From positions 1 to 64,000 of the forward strand of contig CAZULW010000006.1 in assembly GCA_964621455.1 (NCBI GenBank): a stretch of DNA of 64,000 nt, read 5' to 3'. Source of the DNA: G020354025 sp964621455. GTDB lineage: Bacteria > Fidelibacterota > Marinisomatia > SCGC-AAA003-L08 > TS1B11. Shown here one piece after another: positions 25,649 to 33,635 of the stretch (its first letter is position 1; each line of letters starts with the position of its first letter). The notes under the pieces are model-generated. The model was not told where the DNA came from, ran no database searches, and saw nothing but the letters and a program-made list of their open reading frames with translations. A program made the position numbers and the translations under genes.

Positions 25649-26572
25649 GTGACCGAAACCACCCAGCCCACCCGCAGCGCCCTCAGTATCTGGCTACAGG
25701 CGGTGCGGACCTTTTCCTTCACCGCCCACATCGTCCCTATCTGCGTGGGAGCCATGCTGGCACTCTATTACGACGGCCCCGTGATGTGGTGGCTCTTCGC
25801 CCTGGTGATCGTCTGTTCACTGCTGTTCCATATCGGGACCAACCTGTTAAGCGACTATTTCGACTACAAGAAGGGTGTAGACCAGGATTACACCTTCGGC
25901 TCCAGCGGGGTTATCCAGGATGGCCTGCTTACCGCCAGGCAGGTCCTGGCCGGGGGGTGGGCGGCCTATGCCATCAGTATTGCCCTGGGCTTTGTCCTTA
26001 TCTATTACCGGGGGCTGCCCATGTTTATCATCGGCCTTGTCGGCTTCCTTGGCGGCGTGTTCTACACCGCCGGACCCATCGCCTACAAGTATAAGGCCCT
26101 GGGGGACATCATGGTCTTCGCCCTCATGGGGCCCCTCATGGTCATCGGGTCCTACTTCGCCCTCACCGGCAGTTATGAGCCGGCTGTTTTTTACGTCTCC
26201 CTGCCCGTGGGCTTCCTGGTGGCGGCCATTCTGCTTGGGAACAACTACCGGGACATCGCCCACGATACCGAGGCGGGTATCAAGACGCTGGCTTCGGCTT
26301 TGGGTCATACCGGCGCCAAGGTGGAATACTATCTGCTGGTCCTGGGGGCTTACGCGGCCGTGGCGGCTATGGTGATCTTTGGCGTACTGGAGCCGTGGGC
26401 CCTGCTGGTATTCTTGAGCCTGCCGCCGGCCCTGAAGAACATCAACACTGTTCGCGCCAACCAGCCGGGGCAGATCGAAGCCGTCGCCCTGATCGATCAG
26501 CAGACAGCCCAGGTCCACCTGCTGTTCGGACTGCTGCTTATTGTCGGTCTTATACTGGGAGCTGTGATTTAG
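25649..26572 (+). CDS. menA: 1,4-dihydroxy-2-naphthoate polyprenyltransferase, UbiA family
   Basis: 307 residues, eight to nine membrane helices. The first prenyl-diphosphate/Mg site is NLLSDYFDYKKGVD (about 71-84) and the second is NNYRDIAHDTEAG (about 198). It attaches the isoprenoid tail in menaquinone synthesis at the inner membrane. The GTG at 25649 follows AAGAGGATAAC. The next gene begins one base after its stop, so the two are co-transcribed. Other UbiA members are possible, but MenA is the best fit. Confidence 0.88.
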   Translation: MTETTQPTRSALSIWLQAVRTFSFTAHIVPICVGAMLALYYDGPVMWWLFALVIVCSLLFHIGTNLLSDYFDYKKGVDQDYTFGSSGVIQDGLLTARQVLAGGWAAYAISIALGFVLIYYRGLPMFIIGLVGFLGGVFYTAGPIAYKYKALGDIMVFALMGPLMVIGSYFALTGSYEPAVFYVSLPVGFLVAAILLGNNYRDIAHDTEAGIKTLASALGHTGAKVEYYLLVLGAYAAVAAMVIFGVLEPWALLVFLSLPPALKNINTVRANQPGQIEAVALIDQQTAQVHLLFGLLLIVGLILGAVI

Positions 26573-27190
26573 GTGCGATCCGTTGCCATACTCTGCGCCC
26601 TGGCTGCCGTCTTCTGGCTGGTGCTGTTTTCCCCCTGGACGGCGGGTTTGGCTAATTTCTGGGGCTTTATGGTCGTTTTTGCCGGTATCCTTGCTGGGTT
26701 TGCCTTACTGATTGATCGGGGCCGGTTGGCACAGATCTATGCTTTCAAGCCCCGGTATGTTGTCATCGGTGTGGCCTCGGCGGTGGTCCTCTACCTCGTT
26801 TTCTACCTGGGGAACCTCGTCAGTACCCGGCTATTCACCTTTGCCGAATCCCAGGTGGCGGGTATCTACGCCAGCAGGGCCCAGGCCTCGCCGGCCCTTA
26901 TCGCCCTGTTGTTGCTGGCATGGATCGGCCCGGCCGAGGAGGTCTTCTGGCGGGGATTCGTGCAGCGCCGGCTGGGCGAGCGGATCGGCCCGGTCAGAGG
27001 GTATATCCTAGCGTCCCTGGTCTACGGCGGCGTGCACGTCTGGGCCTTCAACTTCATGCTGCTGATGGCGGCCCTGGTCGCGGGGCTGTTCTGGGGGGCC
27101 ATGTTCATTAAGTACGGGTCGGTCTGGCCGGGGATCATCTCGCATGCCCTGTGGGACGCGGCGATCTTTGTCATCTGGCCGATTCAATAG
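26573..27190 (+). CDS. CPBP-family intramembrane glutamic metalloprotease
   Basis: 205 residues, about six to seven membrane helices. The motif EEVFWRG (Glu122, Glu123, Arg127) and the later conserved His in YGGVHVWAFN and ISHALWD are those of CPBP/Rce1-type proteases. It starts with GTG at 26573 directly after the menA stop. Substrates are unknown; bacterial members process prenylated or hydrophobic peptides or confer bacteriocin self-immunity. Confidence 0.85.
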   Translation: MRSVAILCALAAVFWLVLFSPWTAGLANFWGFMVVFAGILAGFALLIDRGRLAQIYAFKPRYVVIGVASAVVLYLVFYLGNLVSTRLFTFAESQVAGIYASRAQASPALIALLLLAWIGPAEEVFWRGFVQRRLGERIGPVRGYILASLVYGGVHVWAFNFMLLMAALVAGLFWGAMFIKYGSVWPGIISHALWDAAIFVIWPIQ

Positions 27191-27231
27191 ATCATCATGA
27201 TACGGGATTCGGGAAGGAGGGTTTTGCTAGC

Positions 27232-28260
27232 ATGCGTGCGATAACGATTCCAGAACACGGCGGCCGCGAGGTATTAACCTATGTCACCGATTTCCCTACA
27301 CCGGTCCCTGGCCCGGGGGAGGTGCTGGTGAAGGTTGCAGCCACAGGCCTTAACCATGTTGACCTTGTAGTGCGCCGGGGTTATCCCGGCATACCCATTC
27401 CCCTGCCCCACATTCCCGGCGGCGACATCGCCGGCGTTGTCGACGAGTTAGGCGACGGAGTCACCGGTGTCAAGGCGGGCACTCGCGCAGTGGTCTATCC
27501 TCTGGTGGCCTGTGGCGAATGTCCTCTCTGCAACGAGGGCAAACCTAATCTCTGTCTAAACTGGAAATATTTCGGTTTGCACTTGAAGGGGGGCTATGCC
27601 GAATATGTGGTGGTGCCGGCTCATAACGTGATCCCCCTGCCCGATGGCGTTTCCCTTGAGGAAGCGGCGGCCATTCCCGTGGCTGGTCTGACGGCCTTTC
27701 ATGCCTTGAAGACGGTGGGGAACCTGCAGCCCGGCCAGACCTTTTTCATGTGGGGCGGCGCCGGTGGCCTGGGAACCATAGCCATCCAGATTGCCAAGCA
27801 ACTGGGGGCCACCGTCCTGGCGACCGGCAGCATGCCCGGGCGGTTGGAGCTGATGAAAAGTCTGGGCGCTGATGTGGTCTTCAACCGCCTCACCGATGAT
27901 GTGGCCGCCGGAGTCCGGAAAGTGGCCCCGGCCGGTATGGATCTGATCATCGATTTCGTCGGCCCCGAGACTTTCCCCACTAGCTTTGACCTGTTGAAGA
28001 AGGGCGGCCAGATGCTCCTGTGTGGTATCATCACCGGCCGGGAAGCAACCGTCAGCCTCCACATGACCTATCTGCGCCACCTGAGTATCAAGGGGCTTTA
28101 CCTGGGTACCAAGGAGGAAATGGTGGAATTGGTGGATTGGGTTGCCCAGAAGAAAGTCAAGCCCATCCTCACGAATACCCTATCCCTGGCCGATGCCGCC
28201 GAAGCCCAGCGCATGCTGGAAGCCGGTGAGGTAATAGGTAAGCTGGTGTTGCGCGTGTGA
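27232..28260 (+). CDS. Zinc-type alcohol dehydrogenase / quinone oxidoreductase family (MDR)
   Basis: 342 residues from ATG 27232, selected for its AAGGAGG site at 27214-27220; an earlier in-frame start inside the CPBP gene is less likely. The structural zinc cysteines CGECPLCNEGKPNLC (about 95-109) are present, but the usual catalytic Cys is replaced (GLNHVDLVVRRG), as in several reductases. The Rossmann motif is GGAGGLGTIA (about 173). It probably reduces an activated C=C or carbonyl with NAD(P)H; the substrate is unknown. Same strand as menA, followed by a sigma-54 regulator after 13 bp. Confidence 0.88.
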   Translation: MRAITIPEHGGREVLTYVTDFPTPVPGPGEVLVKVAATGLNHVDLVVRRGYPGIPIPLPHIPGGDIAGVVDELGDGVTGVKAGTRAVVYPLVACGECPLCNEGKPNLCLNWKYFGLHLKGGYAEYVVVPAHNVIPLPDGVSLEEAAAIPVAGLTAFHALKTVGNLQPGQTFFMWGGAGGLGTIAIQIAKQLGATVLATGSMPGRLELMKSLGADVVFNRLTDDVAAGVRKVAPAGMDLIIDFVGPETFPTSFDLLKKGGQMLLCGIITGREATVSLHMTYLRHLSIKGLYLGTKEEMVELVDWVAQKKVKPILTNTLSLADAAEAQRMLEAGEVIGKLVLRV

Positions 28261-28273
28261 GAACTAGGGAATC

Positions 28274-29503
28274 ATGACTATAGACATCGAAACCCTACAG
28301 CGGCAGTCGGGCATCCTGGGCGAGTCGGAGGGCATCCAGGAGGTGCTCCAGACCATCGCGCAGATCGCCCCGACCGACATCTCCGTCCTGGTGACCGGCG
28401 AGTCGGGGACGGGGAAGGAGATGGTCGCCAAGGCCCTCCACAAGGCCAGCCGCCGCAAGTTCGGTCCCCTGGTGACGGTCAACTGCGCCGCCATCCCCGC
28501 CGGTATCATCGAGAGCGAGCTCTTCGGGCACCGGAAGGGCTCCTTCACCGGCGCGGATGAGACCCGGAAAGGCTACTTCGAGACGGCGGACGAGGGCATC
28601 ATCTTCCTGGACGAGATCGGCGAGACCCCCCTGGAGACCCAGGTGAAGCTCCTGCGGGTCATCGAACAGGGGGAGTTCATGCGCGTGGGCGACAACGTAA
28701 CCCGCAGGGTGGACGTGCGGGTAGTAGCCGCCACCAATCGGGACCTGGGTGAGGACACCCGCCGGGGCGACTTCCGCCAGGACCTCTATTTCCGCCTGAA
28801 GACGGTGACCGTCAACCTGCCGCCCCTGAGGGAACACCCGGTTGACATTCCCCTGCTGGTAGAGCGCTTCGGCCTGGAGTTTGCCACCCGGAACGACCTG
28901 GCCTTCAAGGGCTTTACGCCCGAGGCGATCCGGTTCCTCAAGGCTTACAGCTGGCCGGGAAACGTGCGGGAGCTGAAAAACGTGGTTGAGAGCATCCTGG
29001 CCCTGAATCCCGGCGAGCGCATCACGCCTGAGATGTTGTCCACGCAGATCACGGCGAGCGGGTACACGGGCAGCCAGACCCTACCCGTTGTTGTGGACAC
29101 CCCCCCGGAACAGTCGGACCGGGAGCTGATCCTGCGGCAGCTGCTGTTCATCCGCCAGGACCTGAACGACCTGAAACAGCTGGCGGTAGGGCAGAAGGTG
29201 CCGGGCGGCGCGGTGGACCCGTACATTCCCTCGCCAGTACCCCTGGCCCCGCCAGCGGCGGGGCTGGTTGGTGAAGGTGAAGAGGGGGCGGTTTTCACCG
29301 GTGATGTTACCCATATTGAGTCCCGGCCCCTCGTCGATCCGGAGGCGGTGGGAGAGATCACCATGGAGGAGCTGGAGAAGGAGCTCATCCAGCAGACCCT
29401 GGCCAGGTTCAACCATAACCGGCGGCGGACCGCCCAGGCCCTGGGCATCGCCGAACGAACCCTTTACCGAAAGATTCAAGCCTATGGACTGGAGAAGAAA
29501 TAG
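28274..29503 (+). CDS. Sigma-54-dependent transcriptional activator without receiver domain
   Basis: 409 residues. The AAA+ domain starts almost at the N-terminus: Walker A GESGTGKE (about 42), a GSFTGA loop (GAFTGA variant, contacts sigma-54), Walker B GIIFLDE and the R-finger region. A linker rich in Pro, Gly and Glu (about 290-370) leads to a Fis-type helix-turn-helix (RRRTAQALGIAERTLYRKI, about 386-404). With no sensor domain, activity may be set by a separate protein, as with PspF. The Ser in place of Ala in the loop is also seen in active members. The downstream lptE overlaps by 20 bp. Confidence 0.92.
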   Translation: MTIDIETLQRQSGILGESEGIQEVLQTIAQIAPTDISVLVTGESGTGKEMVAKALHKASRRKFGPLVTVNCAAIPAGIIESELFGHRKGSFTGADETRKGYFETADEGIIFLDEIGETPLETQVKLLRVIEQGEFMRVGDNVTRRVDVRVVAATNRDLGEDTRRGDFRQDLYFRLKTVTVNLPPLREHPVDIPLLVERFGLEFATRNDLAFKGFTPEAIRFLKAYSWPGNVRELKNVVESILALNPGERITPEMLSTQITASGYTGSQTLPVVVDTPPEQSDRELILRQLLFIRQDLNDLKQLAVGQKVPGGAVDPYIPSPVPLAPPAAGLVGEGEEGAVFTGDVTHIESRPLVDPEAVGEITMEELEKELIQQTLARFNHNRRRTAQALGIAERTLYRKIQAYGLEKK

Positions 29504-30038
29504 CCTCCTGGCAGGGGTTGTCCTCCTGCTTGCCGGCTGCGGTATTTACTCGTTCCGGGGGAGCCTCCCGCCCCATATTAACAGCATCGCCATAGCGACG
29601 GTGGTAAATCAGACCTCGGAGTTCGCCGCCACCGACGCGGCCAGCGAGCTGGTGACCGACCTGTTCGTCGACGAGAACGTTCTGCGCGTAACCGACGAGG
29701 ACCGGGCCGACAGCAACCTGCAGATCACCATTAACCGCGTGACGGACAAACCGGTCACCTATACCGCCGAGGAAATGGTGCAGGAGTGGCAGATTGACGT
29801 TTATGCCCAGGTGGTCTGGTACGACCTGACCCGCAACCGGCCCCTGTTTGAGAAGACCTTTTCGGGCTTCGGCTTCTATCCTCCCGGTGGGGATATCGGG
29901 AGTGACAATATCGACAATGACCGGGATGGCCAGGTCGACGAGGAGGACGAGTTCGGCGACCCCAGGGAGTTCGCCCTGCGGGTGGCCATCCGGAAGATTT
30001 CAGAAGATATCCTCAACGAAGTGGTTTCGACCTGGTAA
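29484..30038 (+). CDS. LptE-like LPS-assembly lipoprotein
   Basis: 184 residues. The signal peptide ends in a lipobox (LLAGC, about Cys19), followed by GIYSFRGSLPPHINSIAI, the start typical of the LptE/LptE-like family of Bacteroidota and related phyla. It is expected at the inner leaflet of the outer membrane as plug and partner of LptD. A Ca-loop-like DNDRDGQVDEEDE stretch lies near the C-terminus. The ATG at 29484 lies inside the end of the sigma-54 activator gene, so translation is coupled. Confidence 0.75.
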   Translation: MDWRRNSLLAGVVLLLAGCGIYSFRGSLPPHINSIAIATVVNQTSEFAATDAASELVTDLFVDENVLRVTDEDRADSNLQITINRVTDKPVTYTAEEMVQEWQIDVYAQVVWYDLTRNRPLFEKTFSGFGFYPPGGDIGSDNIDNDRDGQVDEEDEFGDPREFALRVAIRKISEDILNEVVSTW

Positions 30039-30067
30039 ACAGGCCAGGAGACCTCAGTAAGGATATT

Positions 30068-31363
30068 ATGGCGCCGGTTACCACCATTCAACGCCTGGGC
30101 AAATTTGTAGGGCAGGTCGTAGAGTTGCAGGGATGGGTATACAATATCCGCTCCAGCGGCAAGATCGGCTTTCTCATGGTTCGCGACGGGACCGGCATTG
30201 TGCAGAGTGTCATTTCCCGGAATGACGTGCCGGCGGAGCTGTTCGGTGCCTTCGAGACCCTCACCCAGGAGTCGGCTGTCACCGTAAGGGGGGAGGTGCG
30301 CCGGGACCAGCGGGCCCCGGGCGGGTACGAGCTGCTGGTCAATGGCCTTGACGTCCACCACGTGGCCCAAGACTATCCCATTACGCCCAAGGAGCACGGC
30401 ACGGCGTTTCTCATGGATCATCGGCACCTGTGGCTGCGCAGCCGGCGGCAGCACGCCATCATGCTTATCCGCCACGAGATCATCCGCGCCTGCCGGGACT
30501 TCCTGGACAGCAACGACTTCGTGCTGGTGGATACACCCATCATCACCCCTAACGCCGTGGAAGGGACCACCACCCTCTTCGCCATCGATTACTTTGGCCG
30601 AACGGCCTACCTGACCCAGAGCGGGCAGCTCTATAACGAAGCCAACGCCATGGCCCTGAAAAAAGTCTACTGCTTCGGGCCTACCTTCCGGGCGGAGAAA
30701 AGCAAGACCCGCCGCCACCTCACCGAGTTCTGGATGGTGGAGCCGGAGATAGCCTACTGCGATCTGGAAGACAATATGGTCTGGGCCGAGCAGCTGGTGG
30801 CCTACGTGGTGGAAAGGGTCCTGGAAACCAGGCTGGAGCAGCTGGAAGTCCTGGAACGGGACGTGAGCCGCCTGGAGGTAATCCGGACTCCCTTCCCGCG
30901 CGTGAGCTACACCGAGGCCGTGGAGCTGCTGCAGAAGGCGGGGGTCAGTTTCCAGTGGGGCGGAGACTTCGGCGGCAGCGACGAGACCGTCCTCAGCGAG
31001 AATTTCGACCGGCCCCTCATCGTCCACCGCTTCCCGGCCGCCATCAAAGCCTTCTATATGAAGCGTGACCCCGAGGACGAGCGCCTGGCCCTGGGCATGG
31101 ACATCCTGGCCCCGGAGGGCTGCGGAGAAATCGTGGGCGGCGGCCAGCGCGAGGATGACCTGGATACCCTCGTCAGGCTCATCAAGGAGAACGACCTCCC
31201 GCTGGAGGACTACCAGTGGTACCTGGACCTGCGGCGCTACGGCTCCGTGCCCCATTCGGGCTTCGGCATGGGCATCGAGCGGGTGGTGGCCTGGATCTGC
31301 GGTGTGTCTCACCTGCGGGAGACCATCCCCTACCCCCGCACACTCACCCGGCTGGAGCCGTAA
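30068..31363 (+). CDS. asnS: Asparaginyl-tRNA synthetase
   Basis: 431 residues, class IIb. An N-terminal OB-fold anticodon-binding domain (about 10-110) is followed by the catalytic core with motif 2 FGPTFRAEKSKTRRH (about 207), the AsnRS-type segment EFWMVEPE, and motif 3 GFGMGIERVVAW (about 398). It charges tRNA-Asn, which suggests this organism does not depend solely on the Asp-tRNA amidotransferase route. It lies between lptE and nadE on the same strand. Confidence 0.95.
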   Translation: MAPVTTIQRLGKFVGQVVELQGWVYNIRSSGKIGFLMVRDGTGIVQSVISRNDVPAELFGAFETLTQESAVTVRGEVRRDQRAPGGYELLVNGLDVHHVAQDYPITPKEHGTAFLMDHRHLWLRSRRQHAIMLIRHEIIRACRDFLDSNDFVLVDTPIITPNAVEGTTTLFAIDYFGRTAYLTQSGQLYNEANAMALKKVYCFGPTFRAEKSKTRRHLTEFWMVEPEIAYCDLEDNMVWAEQLVAYVVERVLETRLEQLEVLERDVSRLEVIRTPFPRVSYTEAVELLQKAGVSFQWGGDFGGSDETVLSENFDRPLIVHRFPAAIKAFYMKRDPEDERLALGMDILAPEGCGEIVGGGQREDDLDTLVRLIKENDLPLEDYQWYLDLRRYGSVPHSGFGMGIERVVAWICGVSHLRETIPYPRTLTRLEP

Positions 31364-31396
31364 CGGGCGGGGCCCTGACAGGCGGAGACCTGATCC

Positions 31397-33031
31397 ATGC
31401 CGCTTATGATCGCCCTTGCCCAGATCAATCCCACCGTCGGCGACATTCAGGGTAACCTGGAGCTGCACCGCCAATATCTGGCACGGGTTGGGGATCGGGC
31501 AGAGATAGTGGTATTCCCCGAGTGCGCCCTGCCCGGCTACCCGGCCCAGGACCTGCTGTTCGAGAATGCCTTCCTGAGGGACCTGGAGGAAGCCCTGGAA
31601 GCCCTGGCCGGAGAAGTGGGCGAACAATGGATCATCACCGGCACGGTGCGCCAGGAGGAAGGTAAGCTGTACAACACCGCCGCCGTGCTCCATGACGGGA
31701 AAGTCCGGGCCTATCGGGACAAGACCCTCCTGCCCACCTACGACGTCTTCGATGAGCGCCGCTACTTCACGCCTGCCGCTGAGATCAAACCGTTGACTTT
31801 GACCCTTGCCGGTGGCCAGACCCTCCGCCTCGGGCTGCACATCTGCGAAGACCTGTGGGACCTGACCTACGACACAAAGGTCTGTGACATCCTGTGTGAG
31901 CAGGGGATTGACCTGTTCCTCAACATCAGCGCCTCCCCCTTCCGTGTTGATCGTGATCCCAGGCGGAGGGAGCTCATCAGGGAAAAGGCTCGGCGGTGGA
32001 AAAAGCCGTTCCTGTACTGCAACCTGGTGGGCGGCCAGGACGAACTGGTATTCGACGGGCGCTCCCTGGTCTGCGACGAATCCGGCGAATTGATATACGC
32101 CGGGGCCGCCTTCGAAGAAGACCTGATCTATGTACCCTTCCCATTGGATACTGCTCCCGTTACTGCTACTGCCACTGCTACTACCCTAACCAGAGTAGTT
32201 GAACTGAACGACGCCATCGTCCTGGGTATCCGGGACTATTTCCGCAAGACGGGGCACCGGGAAGCGGTTGTGGGCTTGAGTGGCGGCGTAGACTCCAGCG
32301 TGACGGGTGCCCTGGCGGTGCAGGCGCTGGGCCGCGAACAGGTTATCGGCATCGCCATGCCCACGAGCTACAGCTCCAGCAGCAGCGAGGAGGACGCCCG
32401 CCGGGTAGCCCAAAACCTGGGCATTCGCTTTGAGATGCTGCCCATCGAATCCCTGCGCCGTGAGATGCAGGATGCGCTGGAGCCGTTTTTCCAGGACACC
32501 GAGCCGGGAGTGGCCGAGGAGAACCTGCAGGCCCGCATCCGGGGGACGCTGCTGATGGCGGTGGCCAACAAGCGCGGTGCCCTGCTGCTCACCACCGGCA
32601 ACAAGACCGAGGTGGCCCTGGGATACGCCACGCTCTACGGCGACATGGCCGGGGCCCTGGCGCCCATCGGGGACATTTCCAAGAGCGACGTGTACCGGCT
32701 GGCCCGCCACGTCAACAAGGCGGAAGGTCGTGAGATAATCCCCACTGCCGTTATTGAGAAGACCCCCAGCGCCGAGCTGCGCCCCGGACAGGTTGATCCG
32801 TTCGACTACAAGGTGGTGAGTCCCCTGGTGGACGAACTGGTCCTGAACCGGGCTACTGATGAGGATCTTCGGGCTAAGGGCTACGATCCGGAGCTCATTT
32901 CCCATATCCGATCTTTGCTGGTCAAGGCCGAGTACAAGCGGCGGCAGGCGGCGCCTACCATTCGCGTTACCGGCAAGGCTTTCGGCGTGGGGCGGCGGTA
33001 CCCGATTGTGAATCGGTATGGCCCCAGATGA
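31397..33031 (+). CDS. nadE: Glutamine-dependent NAD+ synthetase
   Basis: 544 residues. An N-terminal nitrilase-type glutaminase domain has its Glu-Lys-Cys triad (FPECALPG; RDKTLLPTYDVFDE; HICEDLW near 148). The C-terminal synthetase domain has the P-loop SGGVDSS (about 294). It makes NAD from deamido-NAD with glutamine as nitrogen donor. The linker between the domains (about 250-265) reads TAPVTATATATTLTR and is encoded by copies of the intergenic TACTGCTACTG repeat module (32156-32184), so a repeat has been absorbed into the coding sequence. asnS lies 33 bp upstream. Confidence 0.96.
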   Translation: MPLMIALAQINPTVGDIQGNLELHRQYLARVGDRAEIVVFPECALPGYPAQDLLFENAFLRDLEEALEALAGEVGEQWIITGTVRQEEGKLYNTAAVLHDGKVRAYRDKTLLPTYDVFDERRYFTPAAEIKPLTLTLAGGQTLRLGLHICEDLWDLTYDTKVCDILCEQGIDLFLNISASPFRVDRDPRRRELIREKARRWKKPFLYCNLVGGQDELVFDGRSLVCDESGELIYAGAAFEEDLIYVPFPLDTAPVTATATATTLTRVVELNDAIVLGIRDYFRKTGHREAVVGLSGGVDSSVTGALAVQALGREQVIGIAMPTSYSSSSSEEDARRVAQNLGIRFEMLPIESLRREMQDALEPFFQDTEPGVAEENLQARIRGTLLMAVANKRGALLLTTGNKTEVALGYATLYGDMAGALAPIGDISKSDVYRLARHVNKAEGREIIPTAVIEKTPSAELRPGQVDPFDYKVVSPLVDELVLNRATDEDLRAKGYDPELISHIRSLLVKAEYKRRQAAPTIRVTGKAFGVGRRYPIVNRYGPR

Positions 33032-33558
33032 GCCTCTACAGGATGGATAATGCGCTATTTTATCTGGTTGATCCAATAAGCCCAGCCGTTCACGGCTGGG
33101 TGAGGGACCTCGCTTTACGGTTGGGCCAGATGCTTATCCCGATTATCCTGTTATCCTGTCAGCTCTTTGCCCAGCGCGACATCACCGGCAAGACCTGGAC
33201 CCGCTGGGATGAGAGCCGGAAGATCATCTACCTGGCGGGGTTTTATGCCGGGCTTAAGGCTGATGCCGCTGTTTTCGGGCAGGCCGAACGGGACCATCCC
33301 CTCCGGAAACCCATTGAAAGAAATCCTGCAAGCGTTGACCGCTATAAGGTGGAGCGAAGGGAATTTTACGCCCGCAAGTTAAAGTATGACTTTAACATGA
33401 TCGGGAAGCTCCTGGACGTCTTTTACACCGACCCCGACAACCTCCTCATCCCGGTCCCGGAGGCCATCCGTATCATCGCACTGCGGGAGGATGGCAACCG
33501 CGAGCGGTCCGATTTTCTCCTGTTGCGGGAGCGCCGCAAAGCGCTGGAAGGAAAATGA
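33028..33558 (+). CDS. Small exported protein of unknown function
   Basis: Up to 176 residues; ATG 33028 overlaps the nadE stop by 4 bp (ATGA). An internal GTG at 33100 gives a better signal peptide (RDLALRLGQ then MLIPIILLSCQLFAQ), and ATG 33130 is a third option. The mature part, with FYAGLKADAAVFG and a basic, charged C-terminus, matches nothing I recognise. Within the signal region, 33145-33160 is a 16-bp copy of the ATCCTGTTATCCTGTC repeat module. An 8-bp hairpin with a TTCA loop (33081-33100) lies in the 5' region. Confidence 0.6.
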   Translation: MSLYRMDNALFYLVDPISPAVHGWVRDLALRLGQMLIPIILLSCQLFAQRDITGKTWTRWDESRKIIYLAGFYAGLKADAAVFGQAERDHPLRKPIERNPASVDRYKVERREFYARKLKYDFNMIGKLLDVFYTDPDNLLIPVPEAIRIIALREDGNRERSDFLLLRERRKALEGK

Positions 33559-33574
33559 ATGGGGCTACTCCCTT

Positions 33575-33613
33575 CAATTCCATTTTGCATTTTGCACTTT
33601 GCATTTTGCATTG
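33575..33613. repeat. tandem CATTTTGCA repeat
   Basis: Four degenerate copies of CATTTTGCA / CACTTTGCA between the small exported protein gene and comEC. It is similar in style to the CAATTTT repeats at 14790-14825. Confidence 0.6.
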
Positions 33614-33635
33614 ACATCTCGATCACGTTCCACAA

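Noticed and set aside
29876..31840. 654-codon minus-strand open frame over lptE, asnS and nadE
   Set aside because: Shadow of high-GC codon bias in three well-supported plus-strand genes.
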